From Desulfonatronovibrio sp. (GTDB lineage: Bacteria; Desulfobacterota; Desulfovibrionia; Desulfovibrionales; Desulfonatronovibrionaceae): a DNA stretch of 44,249 nt. The DNA lies in the NCBI GenBank assembly GCA_003566455.1, contig PXDF01000077.1:1-44249 (forward strand), given 5' to 3'. Shown here piece after piece: positions 1 through 5,946 of this stretch. Positions within the stretch are counted from its first letter, which is position 1, and every line of letters begins with the position of its first letter. Position numbers and translations under genes: made by a program. The notes beneath the pieces were generated by a model. That model ran no database searches and was not told the origin of the DNA. It saw nothing but the letters and a program-made list of their open reading frames with translations.

Positions 1-20
1 AAACGCAACCAAACGCAACC
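1..20. repeat. Two tandem copies of AAACGCAACC at the left edge
   Basis: The decamer AAACGCAACC occurs at 1-10 and 11-20, and again at 87-96 inside the first ORF. The first two copies are adjacent. The array may continue beyond the left edge. No function can be assigned. Confidence 0.6.
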
Positions 21-30
21 AAATTCAGAG

Positions 31-570
31 ATGCCGAAACAAAAAATTGATGATCGCCTTTTAATTCAGGGGCATAGGAATGGTTTAAACGCAACCCAGA
101 TAGCCCAGAATCTGGGGGTAAGCCCCCAAGCAGTCCGCAAACGGCTTAAGGTTTTGAACCTGTCCATTGCCAAGGATGTGGCCACATACTCAGCCGCCGA
201 AATCGTAACCAAGGATCTTAACCTGGCCGAGCAGTGCAGAAGGCTCATGGAGGGCACGTTCGAGAACCTGGAGCTGCTGGAGGCAGTGGCCAAGGGTGAT
301 CGGCCTGAAAAGGATGCTGAAAAGCTCCTGAGCAACCGGACTTCAGTTCTGGAGGGTCTGCATAAATGCAGGCAGGAAGGCAGGCACCAGATAAATCTAA
401 TGTACTCAATTTTGAAGGATCTGCACGATATGCGTGAAGTGAAAATGGTACAGGATGCCATTCTGACCGAGATCAAGAAAACTGATCCGGAAACGGGCAG
501 AAGGATTGCTGACCGCCTGGCCAAGCTGGGAGCGACCATTTCACTGCTTAAACTGGACGGAGGAAAATAA
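31..570 (+). CDS. Helix-turn-helix protein, probably phage or mobile-element derived
   Basis: This 179-residue protein has a helix-turn-helix near residues 12-42 (pattern LNATQIAQNLGVSPQAVRKR), followed by a long, charged, mostly helical region. The layout resembles small terminase subunits or element-borne regulators, but I cannot choose between them. The reading frame is open to the left edge of the window, and the ATG at 31 has only a weak ribosome site (CAGAG). The true start could therefore lie upstream. It is followed after one base by another small DNA-binding-type gene, so the two are probably cotranscribed. The size and the neighbourhood of unknown small ORFs fit a prophage or integrated-element remnant. 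Confidence 0.55.
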   Translation: MPKQKIDDRLLIQGHRNGLNATQIAQNLGVSPQAVRKRLKVLNLSIAKDVATYSAAEIVTKDLNLAEQCRRLMEGTFENLELLEAVAKGDRPEKDAEKLLSNRTSVLEGLHKCRQEGRHQINLMYSILKDLHDMREVKMVQDAILTEIKKTDPETGRRIADRLAKLGATISLLKLDGGK

Positions 571-571
571 C

Positions 572-817
572 ATGCTGAACGATCTTGCAAACTCATTACC
601 GCCGGTCATTACCCGGAAAAAGATAAAAAAATATTTTGGCGAAGTCGTTACCCCTGGTGCGCTGGCCAATGCCGACAGCCGGGGCACTGGCCCCCGGGTG
701 CGTTACAGGGTGGGCCGGGACATAATGTACCCGACTGCCTATCTGCTGGAATGGCTGGAGAGCCGCAGTTTTATACAATTTAATAATGTCGAGCATCCGA
801 AAGATGCGCCTCCTTGA
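572..817 (+). CDS. Small excisionase-like DNA-binding protein
   Basis: The product is 81 residues. The ATG at 572 was chosen because GGAGG at 559-563 sits at good spacing; an upstream in-frame start at 506 would overlap the preceding gene heavily. The pattern is a winged-helix/excisionase-type fold: a helix with ITRKKIKKYFG, a turn region with a GALANADSRGTGPR-type segment, then a basic strand RYRVGRDIMYP and a terminal helix ending EWLESR. Such proteins are common in prophages and integrative elements of sulfate reducers, where they bind DNA near the control or packaging region. The role here is inferred from shape only. Confidence 0.55.
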   Translation: MLNDLANSLPPVITRKKIKKYFGEVVTPGALANADSRGTGPRVRYRVGRDIMYPTAYLLEWLESRSFIQFNNVEHPKDAPP

Positions 818-883
818 ATCCGGAGCGGACCAGGCGCCGCCCGCTCAAAACCTATAAACCGTAGGGCCGTACAGGAGAAAATT

Positions 884-1606
884 ATGGACCATGTGATTAT
901 GCAAATGGTGGAACGTGGCTATGAAAGGGATAACGCACTGAGAAACTATCTGCAATCTCAGTTCAACGTTGCGCCAGACAAGAGCCCGGATGAAGCTCTG
1001 CAGGATCTCTACGCAACCACGGGCCGGAATGTTCCGTATAAAGATTTTGTGCATGGGGTGCAGGATTCCGCTCTAAGCTGGCAGGCCAGACATAGAGATC
1101 CACAGCAGCGAAGCCAGGCACAAGATGCCTTAGCCGCTCAATCTCCGGTTGCCGGTTTTGACCTTGAGCCGGTAGAGGGGCGAGGTTGGCAGGAGCCCCC
1201 GGAAGGTAAGGACATCGGGGGAATGGGGCTTCATGCCGCAGTCCACAATTATGATACCGCGAGGCCCCTGGTCCCCTTCCAGGATCAACCGGCACACCTG
1301 CCCCGCCCTCACCAGCCGCCCACGTATGAAGGTCAGGCTGCACCTCCTATTCGCTTTATCGATGCAGAGGAAGAGGCTCAGGCAAAGAAAAGCTTCTTTG
1401 ACGAGCTCCGGAAGTCTCCGCAATTTGAGGGCAAGGATGACCAGGAAATCTTCCAATTCTTGCTGGACGTGTTCAGCTGGGACCACCCAGGCGCGGGACT
1501 GGACGAGTTCCACGCATTTTTAAACGAGCGGGTTTTAAATTATTATTATTCCGAGAAGGAACGTGAGCGCATCCGCAAACGTGTTGCGAATGAGCAGGAA
1601 GCTTGA
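884..1606 (+). CDS. Hypothetical protein, accessory region
   Basis: I do not recognise this 240-residue protein. The N-terminal 70 residues are acidic and helical. The middle (about 75-160) is rich in Pro, Gln and Gly and is probably disordered. The C-terminal part (160-240) is strongly charged and helical, ending in a run of Glu/Arg/Lys. There is no signal peptide or membrane segment. The start has GGAG upstream (871-874). It is the third gene in the direction of the two upstream DNA-binding-type genes, and a strong intrinsic terminator lies 27 bases beyond its stop, so it probably ends their transcription unit. It may be an element-encoded structural or accessory protein. Confidence 0.5.
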   Translation: MDHVIMQMVERGYERDNALRNYLQSQFNVAPDKSPDEALQDLYATTGRNVPYKDFVHGVQDSALSWQARHRDPQQRSQAQDALAAQSPVAGFDLEPVEGRGWQEPPEGKDIGGMGLHAAVHNYDTARPLVPFQDQPAHLPRPHQPPTYEGQAAPPIRFIDAEEEAQAKKSFFDELRKSPQFEGKDDQEIFQFLLDVFSWDHPGAGLDEFHAFLNERVLNYYYSEKERERIRKRVANEQEA

Positions 1607-1633
1607 TAAGTTAGCATCAGGTTCAAGGGTCAA

Positions 1634-1672
1634 GGCCGGGATCATCATTGTGGTGGTTCCGGCCTTTTTTTC
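1634..1672 (+). terminator. Strong Rho-independent terminator
   Basis: A 14-pair stem (1634-1647 with 1651-1664, counting G-T pairs) closes a three-base TTG loop and is followed by seven T residues at 1665-1671. It lies directly after the gene ending at 1606 and closes the left-edge transcription unit. Confidence 0.85.
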
Positions 1673-1710
1673 GATTTAATCCACTTTTTTAATGAATACC
1701 TCAAAAAAAC

Positions 1711-1740
1711 AAAGCCTCAGAATCCATTCTCCGGGCTTTT
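1711..1740. terminator. Possible second hairpin terminator
   Basis: AAAGCC (1711-1716) pairs with GGCTTT (1734-1739), enclosing a second short stem AGAAT/ATTCT. An A-run precedes and a T-run follows, as in a bidirectional terminator. The inner loop is very tight, so this is tentative. Confidence 0.35.
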
Positions 1741-1807
1741 CGCAACAAAACCCATGCCTTACCTCATACCATACAGCACAGGGCTTTCTATGGCTTCACG
1801 TATATTG

Positions 1808-1829
1808 CCGGAATAAATGGACATTCCGG
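1808..1829. repeat. Short hairpin upstream of the 111-bp repeats
   Basis: CCGGAAT (1808-1814) and ATTCCGG (1823-1829) are perfect reverse complements around an eight-base loop. It lies about 50 bases before the tandem repeat pair. It does not share the repeats' flanking sequence. Confidence 0.5.
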
Positions 1830-1878
1830 AACCGCTACTGTGACCAGGGAACTGGCCGGCAGGATCAATGAAACTGCT

Positions 1879-2099
1879 GCGCCTGGGGATAGGGTCAGCG
1901 ATGGGGCTTTGCATTACAGAGTTTTGAGGAATGATGGATCTATTATTGCGAATCGCAATAATGACCCCGTCCCGGAGTGTGAATCCAATGCGCCTGGGGA
2001 CAAAGTGAGTGGCAGACAGTTGGAAAGCAGAGTTTACAGGCAAGAAAATCATATTCCCACGAATCGTGGGAATAACCCCGCCTCAGAGTGTGAGCCAAT
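1879..2099. repeat. Two tandem copies of a 111-bp repeat, each with a nine-pair hairpin
   Basis: Copy A starts at 1879 and copy B at 1990, both with GCGCCTGGGGA. By eye they match at 66 of the first 104 positions, best at the two ends. Each contains a perfect hairpin with loop AAT: ATTATTGCG/CGCAATAAT at 1942-1962, and ATTCCCACG/CGTGGGAAT at 2053-2073. The stems differ at four positions, and all four changes are compensated on the other arm. Frame 1 is open from 1696 to the stop at 2106 and translates the copies as a 37-residue repeat (pattern APGD-[RK]-VS ... RV-x-R ... NR-x-N-x-P ... ECE). It has only a GTG start (1840) and no clear ribosome site. Whether the DNA, an RNA or a protein is the functional form is open. 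Confidence 0.7.
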
Positions 2100-2145
2100 A
2101 TCTTAATGCTTGACAAAACAGGCATGACCGAGCAGGAGTTTATCA

Positions 2146-2322
2146 ATGAGCTCAGATACAGACCAGCCCCACTTACCGGATGAGAAATCCAGTCCTAAAT
2201 CCTCTGAGACACAAAAGGCCGCTAGAACCTCTTACGCTGATTCCCTCCGACAAGAGGCAGATCAAGCCTTGCGCGAGATGGACGAGTATATCAGATCCAA
2301 AAAGAAACGAATGACAAGTTGA
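2146..2322 (+). CDS. Small hypothetical protein
   Basis: This short gene encodes 58 residues. AGGAG at 2134-2138 lies seven bases before the ATG, which supports translation. The protein is hydrophilic, Ser- and Glu-rich at the N-terminus, helical in the middle (pattern SYADSLRQEADQALREM), and ends in a basic tail with KKKR. No family is recognised. A second short frame (2106-2183) overlaps its start in another phase and may be a leader or chance. Next downstream, in the same direction, is another unknown small gene at 2363. Confidence 0.45.
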   Translation: MSSDTDQPHLPDEKSSPKSSETQKAARTSYADSLRQEADQALREMDEYIRSKKKRMTS

Positions 2323-2362
2323 TCCCTTCTGCTTTATGCTCCCTTAAACAGGAAGGGGGCAT

Positions 2363-2731
2363 ATGCTGGACCATGTATGGGAATATATGTGTGACTGGGA
2401 GGAAAGGCAGGAGGCCGAACACAATTTTCATATTAATACAGGTCGGATAGACTTGAAGACTGCTTGTGATTACACACTCGAAGTCCTGGCCGATCTCGGG
2501 AAAAAAGCAGAACTTGATATCCTGTCCAGATACCATACCCGCCAGAACGAAAGGCTGCTGCAGAGGTATTGCGAAGACCCTGAAATGATGCTCACGGTTA
2601 TGAAGCACTATGCTCACAGCAAAAAAATCACGGAACTCAATATGGCATTTATCTTAAGAATGATGCGGGAAGAAGCCAGGGCCGCCGCCATTCTTGAGAG
2701 AATCGATAAATTAAAGCACCCTCATCCTTGA
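2363..2731 (+). CDS. Hypothetical protein, accessory region
   Basis: I do not recognise this 122-residue protein. It is helical and hydrophilic, with a Trp/Glu-rich start (pattern VWEYMCDWEERQEAEHNF) and no signal peptide or membrane segment. A purine-rich ribosome site (GGAAGGGGG) lies just before the ATG. It is the last plausible gene of the accessory stretch before a 1.3-kb gene-free zone. Its small size and unknown neighbours fit a prophage or integrative-element cargo gene, but no function can be inferred. Confidence 0.5.
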   Translation: MLDHVWEYMCDWEERQEAEHNFHINTGRIDLKTACDYTLEVLADLGKKAELDILSRYHTRQNERLLQRYCEDPEMMLTVMKHYAHSKKITELNMAFILRMMREEARAAAILERIDKLKHPHP

Positions 2732-2745
2732 GACGCCCTGACCTT

Positions 2746-2911
2746 CACAAAATGCCCGGATAATTTTTAATAGCGTATCGATAGGGTATCGATAGGGTAT
2801 GGTTCCACAACATGCCCGGATCAAACAGGAAAAAAATAATGCCGTCCAAGGTACCCTGAACTTTTTCCCTGAGCTGGCCCGGGAAAAATTGTGGAATCCC
2901 AGGTACCCTGA
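2746..2911. repeat. Cluster of nested direct repeats (iteron-like)
   Basis: Three repeat pairs are packed in 166 bases. CACAAAATGCCCGGAT (2746-2761) recurs with one change at 2806-2821, exactly 60 bases on. GTATCGATAGG repeats in tandem at 2775-2785 and 2786-2796 with a partial third copy. AGGTACCCTGA occurs at 2849-2859 and 2901-2911. It may be a protein-binding or replication-control site of the integrated element; this is inference from layout only. Confidence 0.55.
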
Positions 2912-2988
2912 GAAAGTTTTGGAAAAATTACCCGCACATTAAACAGTGAAGTCCCTTATAGAAGGCCGGCCGCTCCGGATTCGGAAAA

Positions 2989-3019
2989 GGGGGGTGGGGG
3001 GTCATCGGGAAGGGGGGGG
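2989..3019 (+). other. G-quadruplex-forming motif
   Basis: Four G-runs of 6, 6, 3 and 8 bases (2989-2994, 2996-3001, 3007-3009, 3012-3019) are separated by loops of 1, 5 and 2 bases. This satisfies the usual G3+N1-7 rule on the plus strand. Such runs are rare in the rest of the window. Confidence 0.6.
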
Positions 3020-4032
3020 CCTTTTATGGATCTCCTATCTCCTGGCCACTGCCGGTGATCAATAGCCTTGGCCAACTCAACGAAGGTGCAGGCCGTCCGC
3101 TTCTCCCTTCAGCCTAACGGCTTACAGTCGGCTACGCTCCCGGCCTGGCTAATGATACACCCACCCGCCGCCCTCAGTGGATGGCGGCAAAGGCACGGGC
3201 CTTGATGCTCTGACTGTTCGGCTCACCCCGGCCATGTCGTACCAGCTGGCCGCAGATAATCCCGCAAGCTCCTGTAACAGCGTCCAGCGCACTCCCTGGC
3301 CGGACCTTCGCCTTGTATCTGTCCTTGATCCTGCCTGCCCTTCTGCTCATTACTCCCAGCGCAAGGAGGCCCGTTTTTACATAATGCGCGGTTATGGGCC
3401 AGACGGAACAGCGGAAGGAATCTGAATATCCGCTGGCAACCATAACAGGCACTATGTAAACTTTACCGCTTTCTATATGATCTTTTCCCGCCCACCCCCT
3501 CAAGAAAAGAGATCCCATGCCCACCACTATGGAAGCTGTGCCTTTGTTTCGCCCTTCAGCCGCTTCGCTTCTTCCGGTTGCTCCACTCCGGCCCATACAG
3601 GAATATTCCCGCCCACCTCCCCGGATATGCTATCTTCAGCGGATAAATAACCGAAGGTTCCCGCTCTCTCTCTCTCTGGCAGTGACAAGCGGAGTTGAAT
3701 CTTGACTGAACATATCGTTGACGGCATCCGGTATGCCCTGGCTTTGGTCCCTGCGCAAATTTCAGCATCAGTGCTCTGTGCAGGATCATACACGTTATGC
3801 CTTGCGTCTCTGATCGAATACTGCTTTGAATCCTGTTGCCGGTGATTTGCTCAGAGTTCTGTAATGTCGTTTTGCCCTGCATATCTGTCATCTCCCGTAT
3901 GCGCTATGGCCTTACGCCAGGGCAAGCCTCCTGCCTCAAGCTGCAGGAGCATGGAGAAGAAACAAATGGGGGATTTCTGAGGGATTGTTATTCGCAGATT
4001 GAGAGTAAAATTAAGATCCAAGCGTCCATCTT

Positions 4033-4054
4033 TTTTGTACCAAATTTTGTACCA
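4033..4054. repeat. TTTTGTACCA direct repeat near the tRNA gene
   Basis: TTTTGTACCA occurs at 4033-4042 and 4045-4054, a 12-base period. It lies about 60 bases past the 3' end of tRNA-Pro, where integrase core or arm sites of tRNA-targeting elements are often found. It may mark an attachment-site region, but no matching distal copy is visible. Confidence 0.35.
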
Positions 4055-4070
4055 CAAGCTTTTTTGACAT

Positions 4071-4101
4071 AAAAAAAGGGTTAAGCATTACGCCTAACCC
4101 C
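4071..4101 (-). terminator. Terminator of tRNA-Pro
   Basis: Read on the minus strand, GGGTTA and TAACCC form a stem around GC/GC pairs and a short loop. A run of seven T residues follows (A-run at 4071-4077 on the plus strand). It lies 11 bases beyond the tRNA 3' end. Confidence 0.75.
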
Positions 4102-4111
4102 TTGATTTAAA

Positions 4112-4188
<77 letters not shown>

Positions 4189-4194
4189 TGAGAT

Positions 4195-4226
4195 ATTATC
4201 TAGTGTTCCCCCGTGTCTAATGTCAA
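4195..4226 (-). promoter_or_regulatory. Sigma-70 type promoter of tRNA-Pro
   Basis: On the minus strand TTGACA (4221-4226) is a perfect -35 box. TAGATAAT (4195-4202) provides the -10 box with an 18-base spacer to TAGATA. The tRNA begins seven bases further on. Confidence 0.7.
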
Positions 4227-4521
4227 TAACTTTTTAAAAGCTTAAGCCTATCCGTTTTGATTTAAAAACAGCTCAAACCCCTTGCCAAAAATTGGCCTTG
4301 GAAGTAATGTGAAATTAACCAGAGCCGCCCGGCTATTTGCCCATGACTCAGGAAGCACCGAGGGGGCCATTCGCAGAACCAGCCAGGGTTTGTTCCCATT
4401 AATAACCGTGACTTTTTTACCCCGGAAATAAAACAGGTCAGGGTTGTGACCAGCGTGGATTATTTTCTGGATTGATATTCTTATCTTTTCCAGTTAACAT
4501 CTGGATTTTTAATAAGCAGTC
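4227..4521. other. Intergenic region before the ZIP transporter
   Basis: No gene or recognised riboswitch is visible. A small hairpin (AGCCG-CCC-CGGCT type, around 4323-4335) and AT-rich patches are present. The stretch must contain the promoter of the transporter at 4522, but no convincing boxes stand out. Confidence 0.4.
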
Positions 4522-5325
4522 ATGTTTGAAGAAAATCTACTTTTAGCCTTTTCCCTGACCGCTCTTGCCGGACTTTCAACCGGCATAGGCAGCTTTATTG
4601 CTTTTTTCACCAGACATACCAACAAGGTGTTTCTGTCCATTGCCCTTGGCTTTTCAGCCGGGGTCATGATCTACATTTCCTTTGTTGAACTTCTGCCTGA
4701 AGCCCTGGAAATGCTGGAGCCGGTCCACGGCCATAATATGGCCGCCTGGATCATGACAATGGGATTTTTCGCCGGGGTTTTTTTCATCGGAATTATCGAC
4801 CGTCTTGTTCCTGAACATGAAAACCCACATGAAGCCAGAAAGGTGGAGCAGGTCCACGAAAGGGTTGATCGCGGCAAAATGCGCCGCATGGGTATCTTGG
4901 CCGCGATGGCCATTGCCATTCACAACTTTCCCGAGGGAATGGCCACGTTTTTCGCCACCCTGGCTGATCCAACCCTGGGGGTGGCCATCGCCATAGCCAT
5001 CGCCCTGCATAATATTCCTGAAGGCATAGCCGTGGCAGTGCCTATCTATTATGCCACTAAAAGCAGGGCCAAAGCCTTCTGGCTGTCCATGTCCACCGGC
5101 CTGGCTGAGCCCCTGGGCGCTCTGATCGGTTTTCTGGTTCTGAGACCTTTTATTTCTCCCACTTCAATGGGATTTATATTCGCCTTTATCGCTGGAATAA
5201 TGGTCTTTATTTCCCTTGATGAACTGTTTCCGGCCGCCAGGGAATACGGGAAAGGCCATCTGGCCATTTACGCCCTTGTGGTTGGCATGCTCGTCATGGC
5301 CATAACCCTGCTTCTGCTAATGTAG
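4522..5325 (+). CDS. zupT: ZIP-family divalent metal transporter
   Basis: This inner-membrane protein imports zinc and probably other divalent cations. Its 267 residues contain about eight hydrophobic segments. The two family signature helices carry HNFPEG (134-139) and HNIPEG (163-168), whose His, Asn and Glu residues line the metal pathway. A His/Glu-rich cytoplasmic loop lies around residues 97-120, as in bacterial ZupT. The length is close to the usual 257-270. It stands alone on the plus strand, facing a convergent minus-strand cluster; the intergenic gap to the next stop is only six bases. The ribosome site is weak. The metal preference cannot be told from sequence alone. Confidence 0.9.
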   Translation: MFEENLLLAFSLTALAGLSTGIGSFIAFFTRHTNKVFLSIALGFSAGVMIYISFVELLPEALEMLEPVHGHNMAAWIMTMGFFAGVFFIGIIDRLVPEHENPHEARKVEQVHERVDRGKMRRMGILAAMAIAIHNFPEGMATFFATLADPTLGVAIAIAIALHNIPEGIAVAVPIYYATKSRAKAFWLSMSTGLAEPLGALIGFLVLRPFISPTSMGFIFAFIAGIMVFISLDELFPAAREYGKGHLAIYALVVGMLVMAITLLLLM

Positions 5326-5331
5326 ATTTTT

Positions 5332-5586
5332 TCAGATGTCCCCGTTTTCCCGGATTTTCTCATCCTCGTAAGGTCCCAGAACCTTTCTGTACCACTCCAG
5401 CTTGGCGTGTTCCATTGCACTGGAACACATGCTGAGATTGGAGTAACTTTCACCTATTCTAAGGATGATCAGCCTGGAGAGCTTGTAGATACAATAATTC
5501 AGTTCTCCCTCGTTTTGAACTTTCCCGGCCAGCTGGGCCAGGGCACTGTCAAAGACATCTCTTCTGTCCTGAGTGATATAAGGCAT
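5332..5586 (-). CDS. Small conserved protein of unknown function (DUF6899-like)
   Basis: This 84-residue protein begins MPYI and ends in a PYEDEKIRENGDI-type tail. To my memory that tail matches a small conserved family (DUF6899) found with a nearly invariant C-terminus in diverse bacteria and phages. The middle is helical with an NEGELNYCIYKL segment. No catalytic motif is visible. GGGAG precedes the ATG. It starts two bases after the beta-grasp gene upstream, so the two are probably translated from one message. Function unknown. Confidence 0.6.
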   Translation of the reverse strand: MPYITQDRRDVFDSALAQLAGKVQNEGELNYCIYKLSRLIILRIGESYSNLSMCSSAMEHAKLEWYRKVLGPYEDEKIRENGDI

Positions 5587-5588
5587 GG

Positions 5589-5885
5589 TTATTCTCCCTG
5601 GTTTTGTTTTCCGTCTCTTATGCCCAGAAGAACGCGGTAAGGCCCGGGAGTGCCGGGCGGAACAAGGGCCAGCCTGTCACCGTCCTTGAGCTTGGTTGAA
5701 AAAGAAGCGACCCGGCCATTGACAAAAGCAGCCTCCACCTGGCTTTCATCCAGGCCAAGGCCGAGGATTATATCTTCAACCGTCTGGCCGGGATCAATTT
5801 CCATGCATTCGTTAAAGCTTTCAAGTCCGGCGGCTTCCAGTCTGGCCTGCAAAAATGAAAAGGCCTTGAAACAGATTGTGGCCAT
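5589..5885 (-). CDS. MoaD/ThiS-like beta-grasp protein
   Basis: The 98 residues have the ubiquitin-like beta-grasp pattern: an N-terminal hydrophobic strand, a central segment reading VEDIILGLGLDESQVEAAFVNGR, and a late strand with DGDRLALVPPGTPG. MoaD, ThiS and relatives carry sulfur on a C-terminal Gly-Gly. Here the protein runs about 18 residues past the PGTPGPYR motif and has no terminal Gly-Gly, so it may be processed or may not be a sulfur carrier. GGAGG lies at good spacing before the ATG. It follows the radical SAM gene on the same strand, 61 bases downstream of that gene's stop. Confidence 0.6.
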   Translation of the reverse strand: MATICFKAFSFLQARLEAAGLESFNECMEIDPGQTVEDIILGLGLDESQVEAAFVNGRVASFSTKLKDGDRLALVPPGTPGPYRVLLGIRDGKQNQGE

Positions 5886-5946
5886 GTAAGGTTCCTCCAG
5901 CGGTTATATAAATAGATAATACTAAAACCTAGTCATCCTGATTTTT

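Larger units (their letters stand above)
2912..4070. other. Gene-free accessory stretch next to tRNA-Pro
   Basis: No convincing gene is visible here on either strand. The open frames are short, overlap one another, have unusual composition and lack ribosome sites. The stretch holds a G-quadruplex-type motif (2989-3019), a CT dinucleotide run (about 3664-3677) and a TTTTGTACCA repeat (4033-4054). It looks like decayed or regulatory DNA of an integrated element lying against the tRNA gene. Confidence 0.5.

Noticed and set aside
66-596. Minus-strand ORF opposite the first gene
   Set aside because: It mirrors the plus-strand gene, has no ribosome site and no protein pattern.
3174-3891. Open frames on both strands in the gene-free zone
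   Set aside because: They overlap, have unusual composition, lack ribosome sites and match no known protein pattern; treated as chance.
4227-4521. Metal-sensing riboswitch before the ZIP transporter
   Set aside because: No recognised riboswitch core was found; only a small hairpin is visible.
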